DNA from: Mesotaenium endlicherianum
Taxonomy: Eukaryota; Streptophyta; Zygnematophyceae; Zygnematales; Mesotaeniaceae
NCBI GenBank assembly: GCA_009602735.1
Contig: WELA01002258.1
Coordinates: 871,140 to 935,139, forward strand
Length of the DNA stretch: 64,000 bases
Reading direction: 5' to 3'
Below, in pieces: positions 10,843 through 22,800 of this stretch. The number at the start of each line of letters is the position of its first letter. Position 1 is the first letter of the stretch. The translations under genes were made by a program, and so were the position numbers. The notes below the pieces were generated by a model. It saw nothing but the letters and a program-made list of their open reading frames with translations. It was not told the DNA's origin and did no database searches.

Positions 10843-13800
10843 CTGCAGCACGGCAACAGACAGGGACAAGGCAGTCGCAGTCGACCCTCAGTTCTTGCCA
10901 CACGAATACTAATGGAGAGTCGCACTAAACAAGGGCCAATGCACTCCCTGTATGTGAGTGTGTGCGTGCAATTCGTTGAGAAGGGACAAACCTGGGGGCG
11001 CTTCGGGGCCGGGCAGCACATCTTGCAGCTCCAGGGCGTTGAGCTTGGGCTCCTGCAGGCGGCTGCCCGGGCTGGGCATGATGCGCACACGGATAGTGGA
11101 GCTGGACGCTCCCAGGCTCACGCGGAAGTCGCGGAACAGCGTCGCCCGCGGCCCCACCTCCTTGACCACGTCCAGCCCGCTCAGCACCAGCTGCACCCCA
11201 CCCCCTCCCGCCCCTGCTCTGTAAGAGGCATGCGGACAGACAGACACAGGGGATCAACTGTGCTGCACGCACGCACACTCACTCATGCAAATATGACCCC
11301 CTCCTCCCAGGTGATTCCCTGTCTCCCTCCAGGAAAAATTCACTTGATTTGTCCCACACACTCACATACACGGTCATTTAACGTGGCAAACCTGTCCCGC
11401 TCTCGCCCCCCCTCTGACACAGACCCACAAACATACACAGAGAGAGAGAGTGAAGGGTAGAGGCGGCCTCTACTCACGTCACGGCAGCACCCTCTGCCAT
11501 GCTGTGCTGTGCTGGGGTCGTTGAAGGAAGACAGACAGCAAGCAGCACCCACTCACCTGCTCATTGATGTAGATGTCGAGCACGCGCCCGCCCACGTCCT
11601 CCACTGTCAGCTCCGCAAAGTGCAGGCGGACGACAAACTTATGTGATGATTTGACGGCAATGGAAGTGCTGAGGCCGTCGGGCCCCAGGTGCTCCTCTCG
11701 TACCAGCCGCTCGCTCTGGTACACGGCCAGCGGCAGAAACTGCGGCGCTTCCCCCGTGCCGCTGATGGGCACCGGAACGGTGTTGGTCGTGGTGTTGGGG
11801 TTGGTGTACTGCGAAGGGTCGTCTGACTGCCATGATCGCCCGCCTGCCAGCAGCACACACTTGGCCGCACAGGCTCCCCTTGTCAGCTGCATGCACCTTC
11901 TCCCAGCTTAGCACGGAGGCATGAAGTCAGCGTGTCCGGCACAAATTTTTGTCTGTCTGCATGTGCATGTGAGTGAAACAGGGATAGGAGAGACACAAGC
12001 CTTACTTGAATCCACATACGGCATGCCCCCAATGTTCTTCCTGTTGGGGCCAAAGAGCTGGAGGATGTCTTTGGTGGTGGTGGTTTGATTAAACAGCCCC
12101 TCCGGCTGCGTCACAATCTGCAGCACGCACACACCAACACGTCTTTTGCTTAGAGGGGAAGCACAGAGCAGGAAGAAAAAAGGCCGCCCGCCCGCCCGCC
12201 NNNNNNNNNNNNNNNNNNNNNNNNNNNNNNNNNNNNNNNNNNNNNNNNNNNNNNNNNNNNNNNNNNNNNNNNNNNNNNNNNNNNNNNNNNNNNNNNNNNN
12301 NNNNNNNNNNNNNNNNNNNNNNNNNNNNNNNNNNNNNNNNNNNNNNNNNNNNNNNNNNNNNNNNNNNNNNNNNNNNNNNNNNNNNNNNNNNNNNNNNNNN
12401 NNNNNNNNNNNNNNNNNNNNNNNNNNNNNNNCCCTCCTCCCAGGTGATTCCCTGTCTCCCTCCAGGAAAAATTCACTTGATTTGTCCCACACACTCACAT
12501 ACACGGTCATTTAACGTGGCAAACCTGTCCCGCTCTCGCCCCCCCTCTGACACAGACCCACAAACATACACAGAGAGAGAGAGTGAAGGGTAGAGGCGGC
12601 CTCTACTCACGTCACGGCAGCACCCTCTGCCATGCTGTGCTGTGCTGGGGTCGTTGAAGGAAGGCAGACAGCAAGCAGCACCCACTCACCTGCTCATTGA
12701 TGTAGATGTCGAGCACGCGCCCGCCCACGTCCTCCACTGTCAGCTCCGCAAAGTGCAGGCGGACGACAAACTTATGTGATGATTTGACGGCAATGGAAGT
12801 GCTGAGGCCGTCGGGCCCCAGGTGCTCCTCCCGCACCAGCCGCTCGCTCTGGTACACGGCCAGCGGCAGAAACTGCGGCGCTTCCCCCGTGCCGCTGATG
12901 GGCACCGGAACGGTGTTGGTCGTGGTGTTGGGGTTGGTGTACTGCGAAGGGTCGTCTGACTGCCATGATCGCCCGCCTGCCAGCAGCACACACTTGGCCG
13001 CACAGGCTCCCCTTGTCAGCTGCATGCACCTTCTCCCAGCTTAGCACGGAGGCATGAAGTCAGCGTGTCCGGCACAAATTTTTGTCTGTCTGCATGTGCA
13101 TGTGAGTGAAACAGGGATAGGAGAGACACAAGCCTTACTTGAATCCACATACGGCATGCCCCCAATGTTCTTCCTGTTGGGGCCAAAGAGCTGGAGGATG
13201 TCTTTGGTGGTGGTGGTTTGATTAAACAGCCCCTCCGGCTGCGTCACAATCTGCAGCACGCACACACCAACACGTCTTTTGCTTAGAGGGGAAGCACAGA
13301 GCAGGAAGAAAAAAGGCCGCCCGCCCGCCCGCCCGCCCGCCCGCCGCCCGTTGCCCGTCCACATTCTGAGTATCGAATGACAGAGTGCAAGCCATGAGCT
13401 CCTCCGTATCCTCCTCCTCCTCCTCCTGCTGCTGCTCATCTGCTGGGAGGGAGATAAGGTGCCTACCTCAATGGCAGAGACCATAGGATTCCCAATGGAG
13501 CGAGAGAAGGTGATGGTGAGGTTGGGGCCGGGGATAGCAAGCGAGAACTCGTCATAGTACGGAACCCCGGCCTTGGGCGGATTCAGTTGGCTCATTACCT
13601 GCAGACCCACGCGCTCTCAGTCTCTCAGAAGACGTCCGCAGGTCGCGACAGCGGGATGACAGCTGCCTCAGGGTCCTACCCTCCTCCGTCAGGGCCAGGG
13701 ATGGAGAGAGGAGGGTGCTGCTTACAAGGAAGCCGTTGAGCAGGATGCTGTAGGAGCGCAGCAGAGGGGACGAGAACTCAAACTCGCCATAGTACACCCG

Positions 13801-16800
13801 CACCTGCAGCCACCCGCAGCCAAAACTGTGAGGGCGGGATGCCGCTTGCTCTTACCTGCTCTCGGATAACCGCAAATGCCCTAGCTCAGTGTGAGAGAGC
13901 ATACCAGGTACAGCCCGGGAGCAGACTCAATGGGAATGTTGTAGCTGTTGTTGGCCCCCCCTGGCCAGTATCTGTAGGATGCGTACAGCTCGGCGTTGTC
14001 TACCCACTGCGACTGCTGTCTCTGGATGTTCTTCAGCGAGGCACTCATGGCCACACCGCTGCTGAAGTAGTCATCGGCAGCCCAGAGGTTGCCGGCAGGG
14101 TCCGTGTACTCCTGGCCCCCACAGTTGATCCGGATGGCGCCTGCCCCCCCCTCAGTCCCACAAGTTGCATACACACATCATGTCAGGGTGGGCCTGCTGC
14201 AGCCGCTTGGGGCCCTGACACAATCGATGATCACCACTACCAGCAGCAGCAGCAGCACGTCTTGCGGTGCCGGGGAGGAGGGGGCGCGGCACCTTCGAAG
14301 CTGAGAGGGGGGGGCACGAAGATGGAGGTGAGCAGTTCCACGCCGCAGAGCAGCGCCTCCTGCACGCGGCTGCCGTTGCTGGGGCGCACCTCATACGTCA
14401 CCCCGTCGCTGGTGTCCGCCTGCACCTTAAAGTCCACATACGTGGCGCTCATAGGCCCCACCTCCTTCACCAGGTCCAAGCCACTGCGCACCACCTGCGA
14501 GACGAGAAGACCACTATACAACAGGCAAGTCAGCTCCCCTGAGGTTGCACGTGCCGTTGCTAGTGGTACTTGCCAACAAGAGACACGTGCACGGCGCATG
14601 CACAACACACATTAACAGCACTGCAAATGGTGGCGAATGTGCGCGCTGGCTCTCTCTCGGAGCCGCACTTCTTCCGAAGCACCAGACAGGCAGCCTCTGC
14701 TGGCAGCCCCACCCACCTGGCCGTTGAGGAGGATGTCCATGACGCGGTCGCCCGCGCGCGAGTACTGCAGCTCCGCAAAGTGCAGCCGCACCAGGAAGAA
14801 GACGAAGCTGCTGCTGCCCAAAAACCTCGCTGTCAGCACCTTGCTCAGGCTGGTGGGCACCACTATCCCGCCCTTGGTGGCGCCCTTGCTGATGCGCGCG
14901 CTCTGGTACACGCTCTGCTCGTAGTCGCCAGCCTCCGCACGCACCACCACCGGCCTGGTGGCCCACAGCGTGGTGGTGTGATTGTTGAGGTCGTTCACGC
15001 GGTTGTCCAGGAGCCAGGTGCGGCCCTGCGAGTCCATGAGGCTGTTGCCGCCGATGTTGTAGCGCTCCACTACGCTTGTGAAGGGCACGGTGTACGTCTC
15101 ACGGTACATGCCCGCCGGTGCCGCCGCCACCTGACGCACGCGCACAGTGGGCATGCCAGAGGGTGGGCAACGTCCTATTGGTAGCAGACAATGCTCTGCA
15201 CTTGGATTCGATGGGTCTCATCTTCCACCCTTTGGGGGGGGGGAAGGGGGGGGGGAGNCACAGGAGCACAGAACTCAAACACGGACGAATTGAAGTGCGT
15301 GAAGCTGAAGTTGCCCGCCACCTGCCACCCACCAAGCACCCCTGTGAGGTCACTACCATGCTCGGCCTGACTGTGCGATCGTGCACCGTCCCCCAACCCA
15401 ATTGGTACTTATATTGACGCAGAACATGTGCTAAAGAACAGCAGCAATTACTTCACTACCATATACATGGCAAGTGTAAACTAGAGTGCAAAGGCGAGGG
15501 GGAGACGGGGGGGGGTGGACAAGCAGCTCTGACCACGCGGCCATCCAGGGCAATGGAGAAGGCGCGTGTGGTGTTGCCCAAGCTGAGCGGGTCCACCTCC
15601 GCAAAGTACAGGCGCACCTGCGCAGGGACGCACCCACAGCGCACGGGGAAGACAGTGAGCAAGTGCGCGTTACCCCCCGCACAGCACACGCATAACACGA
15701 GCAGAGAGGAGGCAACCACACTGGATTTCTATGCGCCTCCGCCTTTGCCTCGGCCACTGCCTGAGCAGCATGCAGCAGAAGCAGCAGCAGGGGCAGCAGC
15801 AGCAGCAGCAGCAGGAAGAGGAAAAGGGGGCAAGTGGGTAGAGGATGTGTGTGTGAGAGAGAGTGTCAAACCCAGTAGAGGCCGGGCTGGCTGAGGGGGA
15901 TGATGTAAGAGCCGCCCAGGACGTCCTGAGGCCACGTGCGCTGCGACGCCAGCAGGTGCGCGTGGAACCCCCCGGTACTGTACATGGTCGCCATCACCGA
16001 CTGCTTGGCCGGCACGGCCTGCCCCCCCTTGTAGAAGCGGTCGGGCAGCCACTGGCGCCCGTACGAGTCGATGGTGACGCCGCCTCCGCAGTTGATGCGC
16101 ACCACCGCGGCCTCATCTGCGCAGCCGCCGCCCGTTCAATCAGTCACCCAAACTCATTGGTGACGCGTCCGGACACAGGCAGGGGAGGGCAGGACAGGGG
16201 GGGAGAGGGACAGAGGGAGAGAGGGAGGGGAGGTGGGAAGGAAAGAGGAAAGGAGGGAGGGGGAGCAGATAATAATGATGAGCTCACCTGAGCGTGTCGG
16301 CTGCGGCTGCGAGAGTTGGTCGTGGCGCAGCATCTCCACGGCGCTGAGCATGGGCTGCTGCACCTTGGAGGCGGTGCTGGCGCGGATCTGCACCAGCAGC
16401 AGGCCCGTGCCGTCCCCCTGCACGTTGAAGTCCTTGTACAGCGACGCATTGGCGCCCGCTTCTACCATCACGTCCAGCTTCTCGTATGCCACCTGTCCAC
16501 GCCCTTGATACCGCTCACACATGTGAGGACGGATGGTGCCGGCACCAACTTTGACGCTGCGAGGGGGGGCTGGCCGTAACCCTGCTTGGAAGGAGGAGGC
16601 CGGCAGCCACAAAACTTCGAGACTATGGCTGTCGGGCCGCTACTGTCTAGACGAGGGGAGAGGAGAGGAGAGAGCAAAGGGGTACATACAAAGCCGTTGA
16701 TGAGGATGTCCATGACGCGGACACCCGCAGCCGCATACTCCACCTCGCAGAAGTGCAGCCGCAGCAGATAGAACGTCAGTTTGGAAGGCAGCCGCAGCGG

Positions 16801-19800
16801 CATCGAAATCGTGGGCGTGCCGCTGCTGCTGCTGCTGCTCTGATTGAGCGCCAAGGGCAGGGCTCTCCGCCCGGAGCGNCAGGGCCCTCCGCCCGGAGCG
16901 CAGCAGCGCCGCAGGCACGTAGCTCGGGCTGACGTCCGCGCCTCCGATCACAACATCGTTGCTGACGCTGTAGAGGGCGGTGGAGGCGGGGGGCTCGTAG
17001 AAGTTGGGGTCGTCGCCAAAGAAACGGCGGCCCAGGGAGTCCACCACGTCCTTGCCGCCCACATTCCAGCGCCCATATGCCCACAGCTCGGTGGGTGGCG
17101 CCACGATTGTGGAGAAGTAGCTTGCAGCCGGCACTGGCACCACCTGCCCACCACCACCATCCATCCGGTAGGCAAAGGCAGGCAGATTCAGCAGTAGCAG
17201 CAGCAGCAGTCACAGACAGCTCAACCTCACTCACCATCGGCCTGCATGCATGGGAGATGAGGAACTTCATGCTCCGGGCAGGCAGGCTCCCAGAAAGGCA
17301 GGGAGGGAGCGACTGACCTCAATGGCGTTGACGTAGGGGGTGGAGTCAACGGAGGCAAAGCTGAGGGTCAGATTGGGGCCTGGGACGGCCACCACGTACT
17401 CAAAGTGCTCGTGGCTTGCAAACGTGGATGGGGTGTAGGACACTCCCACCTGGCACACAGTCGAGCCAAGCCCCACCCGCACCAGCGCATTACACTCTGT
17501 ACTTGCATGCACCTACGCGACAGCTAGGCGCACGTGTGTTATCTGTGCCCATGAGCTACTAGCACTGATAGTACTAGTGGTGCAAGGCTGCCTCTTGGGG
17601 ATGCTGGTGTGTACAGTTGAGTACCTGAGACAGAGAGAGAGGGATGGGTGAGGAGGAGGAGGGGACGAAGGAGCTTACCGGACTGTCGTTGATGACAAAG
17701 GCAAGGTGGCGCAAGGACGTGTTTGCATACTTGAGCTCCGCGAAGTGCACGCGTATCTGCCCAGATGACACGCACTCCTCCCTATCGTCGTCAAAGTGTG
17801 CTGCAGACGGCCAAAAATGGGCGCAGGACAGCGGTCACGCAGACAGACTGAGACAGACAGACATACTTCATGGCCCTACCCAGCCAAACCTGCACAAGTG
17901 TGCAGGCACGTGGGCTGAGCGGCCAGCAAGCACAGGGGAAGGGGAAGTGGGGAGGGCAATCCTGCTGCCAAGCCCACTTGCAGCAGCAGCAGTCGCGTGC
18001 CATCTCCTACCCTTCCCTACCAAGTACGTGCCCTTGACGGCGGGGATGACGTAGTTGCCGACGCCGCCGCCACGTGGCCACTCGCGGTAGGATGCCACGA
18101 CTGGGGCGTCCTGGCTGGTAGAAACCAGGAGGGCAGTGGCGTTGTCTGTGGCAGCGACCGCCGTGCCCCCCTCAAAATAGGCATCCTCTGACCACTGCAC
18201 GTTTCTGGCGTTCTTGTACGCCCCACCGCCGCAGTTTATGTGCAGAGCACCTGCCGCAGCCACACATCATCATCACCATCCAGAGGCTTCAGCACATGCT
18301 CCTAACTCTGAAGTAAGCACTCCCCCGGAGCCCCGCAGAGAGCCATCCATCCCTTCTCAAATCGATGGCAAGACGTTCACGCCCCCTGGCAATGTCTTCC
18401 TCCTCCTCTCACTCCCTCCCTTCTTAGTCGCTAAGTGGTCAGCGCGAGCCTCAGCCCAAGAGCGGAGGGCACAGGGCACCGGGCACAGGGTGCGGACCTG
18501 GGGGAGAAGGGGGGGCGGGCAGCATCTCAAAGAGGCCAAAAATTTCAAAGGCGCTGAGGATGGGCTCCACCACGCGGCCACGCGTGTTGGCTACCACCTC
18601 CAGCACCAGGTAGCCCAGCAGGTTTTCAATCTGCACCACAAAGTCGCGGTGCATGCCCGCATTGGGCCCCACCTGGCGCACGATGTCCAGCCCCTCCAGC
18701 ACCAGCTGCACGCCTCCCCCCCCCCGGCCCCCCCTTCCCCCCCTTTTCCCCTTGAGGATGTGCCCACTCACTCACTTGGTCACTGGGTCAACAGCAGCAG
18801 GTGCACGCGGAGGGGGGGAACATCTCCTGCTGCCGCTCACCTGGTTGTTGATGCGGATATCCACCAGGCGGTCACCGGGCAAGCTCAACTCTATCTCCGC
18901 AAAGTGCAGCCTCACAAGCACCCAAGCTGTTGAAATCAGGGATATGGAGTACGTCAGTCTTGCCGGCGGGTCTGTCGGCTGGCCGCCTGGTGCCTTGCGG
19001 AAGCTTTGGTAGATGCCAGTCGGCAGCCTGTCGAGGGTGGCGTTGAGGTTGCTGATGTTGGCCTGCGTGGTGAACACCACGGAGCGCTGCTGCGAGTACC
19101 AGAGGTCGTAGTCGTCGCGGTACCACACGCGCCCCTGGGAATCTCCAATGCCTGCGCCGCCCACGTTGACGCGGCGGAACGAGAAGAGCACCGAGGGCGT
19201 CGTCACTGCCTCCCTGTACTGCCCATCCGGCGCCGGGTACACCTGCAGGCTCCCTCTCCTCCCGTCACCTTCTTGTGAGCTGTCGCGCGCACCGCTGCTG
19301 CCGCCGGAGTGATCGGTGAGAGTTGCTCCTGGTGAGCATGGACAGCCCTGATTGATTTCATCTGCTGGAGAGGTCGCACGCGAAAGAAGGAGCTCTCCAA
19401 GGATATGCATCACTAAGGAAGGGAGAGGGAGTGGAAGCGCCTGCGGACCTCTATGGCGTTGACGTAGGGCGCGCCAGAGGGGCCGCGGTCAAAGGCTATG
19501 GTGAGGTTGGGCGTGGTGACGGGCACATGCACCTCCTTGGTGATCGCAAGTACCGGGTACGCGTTGTTGTAATCTATCAGCACCTGCCTCGTCATCGCCA
19601 TCAGCGTTTATCAGAGAGCCGGCTGACCTTGGGAGAGGAGCAGCAGCAGCATCAGAACTTGGGGACTTCAAAATAGGGAGCGAGGGAGAGCGGGGAGGGA
19701 TTACCAGGCAGGCTGAGCTCGGGAGAGGAGCAGCAGCAGAACTTGGGGACTTCAGAAAAGGGAGTGAGAGAGAACGGAACTAAATCTCCAGGCAGACAAG

Positions 19801-22800
19801 TAGGAAGGCAGGCAGGCAGGCAGGCACACAGGAAAAGAATCAACAGTAGTGGAGAAGAGTGGACTAGCAGCAGTTGGGAGGTTGGCCAGGGAAAGGGGCG
19901 GAGCTTACAGCGGTGTCCTGGAACTGGACCGTGAAGGCGCGATAATTATACTCCAGCTCCGCAAACTGCAGCCGTACCTGCAAGCCGGCAGCTCGGCAGC
20001 CAGGGTCTCATGTCCTGCCACTTTCTTGCTCTCGCTCTCGCTCTTTCTAGTAACAACAGATGACGTCGGGGAACATGTCTGGGTGGACCCGCACGCGATT
20101 AGTGGCGAGATGCAGCACCAGCACCATCAACAGGAGCACAAGAGCACGCACCAGGTACAGGCCGGGCCTGGGCACGGGGATCCGGTAGTAGTTGAGTGTC
20201 TCCCCGGAGAACTCGCGATACGACGCCGCCACCTGCAGCGCCTGGTCATTGTCCTGCTCTCCTGCCAACAAGGCAAACTTGGCCAGGCTGGGGGGCACAG
20301 CCACACCCCCCGAGAAGTATTGATCCGCCACGTACGGGAACCCCGCGGCCGAGACCATGGCCTCTCCACCGCAGTTGATGCGCAGAGTGCCTGCAGGGGT
20401 AGACAGGCAATGCAACGCGGGGGTTGGCACTCGGAAAGAACGCTTTCCCTCGACTTACATACAGGAGAGAAAGCAAGTTCCTCGCGGAAAGATCAGGCGC
20501 TTCGAAGACCACCGTGCAGCACGGGGACAGCACCACCACCTCCTCACTGACTCCTGAAGCATGGCCCATGCCCTTGCCTACGTATGACTGACGTGAGGAC
20601 AGGACTAAGCATCTCCTCCCTCACATGCAAAGGGCTAATTAGGATCGCTACTCCCCAGGCTAGCACGGGTGGGGGGCAGCTCTGAGGCTCAACCTCCTTG
20701 GTCTGCATGCAAGTCACTTCTCTCGATCTTACCGTCGGGAAAGGGATCAAAGACTTGGAACATCGAGATGTGGCGGAACACTTCCAGCGCGCTCAGCAGG
20801 GGCTCCTGCACAGGGCTGGCGGGAGCATTGATGACGGCGATGGTGATAATGCTGCTGCCGATCGCGGCAGGCACGGCTTCCATGTTGAAGTCCAAGAACA
20901 TGGCCTTGTTGGGGCCCGCCAGCCGCACCACGTCCAGGCCCGCGTACACCAGCTGCACGCCCAGCCCAGAAGGAGCATGAACGCTCGCACGCACTCACAC
21001 CCACACACACACGGGGGCCCCCTCCCTGTCCTCTGACAGACAGCAGAGTAGCAGCAGAGGGGGCTCCTGATGCCAAGCTGCATACGAGTATATACCTCCC
21101 CCTCAGCCCGGAAGCAGAGACGCAACAGGCGGCCTGTTCCATAAAGCAGCAACCGGCCCCCCCGGCTACGAGAACAATGGGCATGATGGGCGCCGGCGCC
21201 GGTTCAGTACACACACACACGCAGACGCACATATACACACGCAAAATCGTGTGCAGAGAGGGCCAGTGAATGAGTGACAGGCGGACTGACCTCGTCGTTG
21301 ACGTAGACGTTCATGACACGCTGGCCGGCGGTGAGGCCCTGGACCTCCGCGAAGTGCAGGCGCGCCGTGTGGTAGGAGGCGTCTAGCACGGGCACCACGA
21401 TGTAAAGCCCCACACCCGTCAGGTTCTGCGTCGCGATGGTGGTGGCCGTCTGGAGCACGCGCAGCGGCAGGAAGTCGGGCGAGCTGCCCGTGCCCGCCAC
21501 CTGGACGGCGGGGCCCACGCGCGTGCTGCTGGTGCGGTTGTTGACGTACATGAGCGGCACGTCGGGCTCCCACGTGCGCCCCTCCGAGTCCAGAAAGGGC
21601 GCGGGGTCGCCGCCCATGTCCAGGCGCGTGACGGTGCGCATCATCATGGGCGTGTTCACGTTGTTGCGGTACAGCCCCGGGTAGTGGCGCGCCACCTGTC
21701 CAGTCGGCGGCACAGCAGAGGCGCAGATGGTGACTTGCGTGACATTTAGGCTAGCAGAGGTCAAAGCAGAGCAGAGCAAATGACCCGGCAGAGGTTGGGG
21801 TCTGGCTGCGCTGCTCCCATGCCTGCCTGCGTGGCAGCTCCTGCCAGCAGCATGGCTACGTTCAGTTTGGTCGTCGCATCATCGTCATCATCATCTTGAC
21901 CTTCGTCCGCAGCTGCAGCAGCAACGCTCAAGGTGCATGCGTGCAGGTGCCAGCCCACGCTACACAGAGCGCAAAGCACACGCCAACGGAGCAATGAAGC
22001 GTGCAAACAAGCGCGCTCACCTCGATGGCAGAAATGTGCATGGCTGCTCTGATGGCGATGAGGGACACCACGGCCGCGCTGCCGTACACGGGCACCGAGA
22101 ACTCTAGAAAAAATGGCACCGCCGGGTTCGCCACAGTGTACGCCATGTACGCCTGCAGAAGCAGCCTCAGGAGCAGTGGCCACTGCTTCAGCACTCGGCC
22201 GCAGGAGGAGGAGGAGGAAGAGCAGGAGTAGCTGCACCCAACTAGATGCAAGACAGCGCGCCCGGTGGCTACATTTTCACTTTTATTCTAACAATTGCAG
22301 CTTGCTCTCCTGCTTCCTGCTGCCCGCACCACTTCTTTTTTTGGGGGGACGGGGGGGGGGAGAGGGGAAGGGGGGCACGGCTACCGTGAGTCCGTTAATC
22401 ATGATAGTGAACGCGCGGTCTGAGGTGTTGGCATACGTCAGCTCCATGAAGTGCAAGCGCACCTGCTTCCCCCCCTTCCCCCAACCACCATCACCAGCAC
22501 GTGCATGCATCCAGCCGCGCGCTCTTGATGAGGCACGCAGCCACGATGACAGGAGAATCCTGCTCATGCCGTGCACGCAGTACTCGCAAGCATGCATCAT
22601 CCTTGAATAGACTTCCAGGATGGCGCTCATGGTGGCAAGTCCAAGAGCTCTCAAGTGCCACCGTGACCCCCACGCCACTCTCCCAACGATGACACCTGGC
22701 TACAAGAACCTCCAGCTTCTCCTTCCTGCAGTCTAGATGTGGCTGGACAGCACTGGACCTGAGCAGAATTCATGAGCGGCAGCGAAGTTTTCTGGGACGT

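Noticed and set aside
9889-11460. 523-codon plus-strand frame (and 10004-10690)
   Set aside because: It lies antisense to the kinase and transmembrane exons and their introns, contains no motif, and results from the GC-rich composition.
11908-12514. Reading frames running through the N gap on both strands
   Set aside because: They are open only because Ns contain no stop codons.
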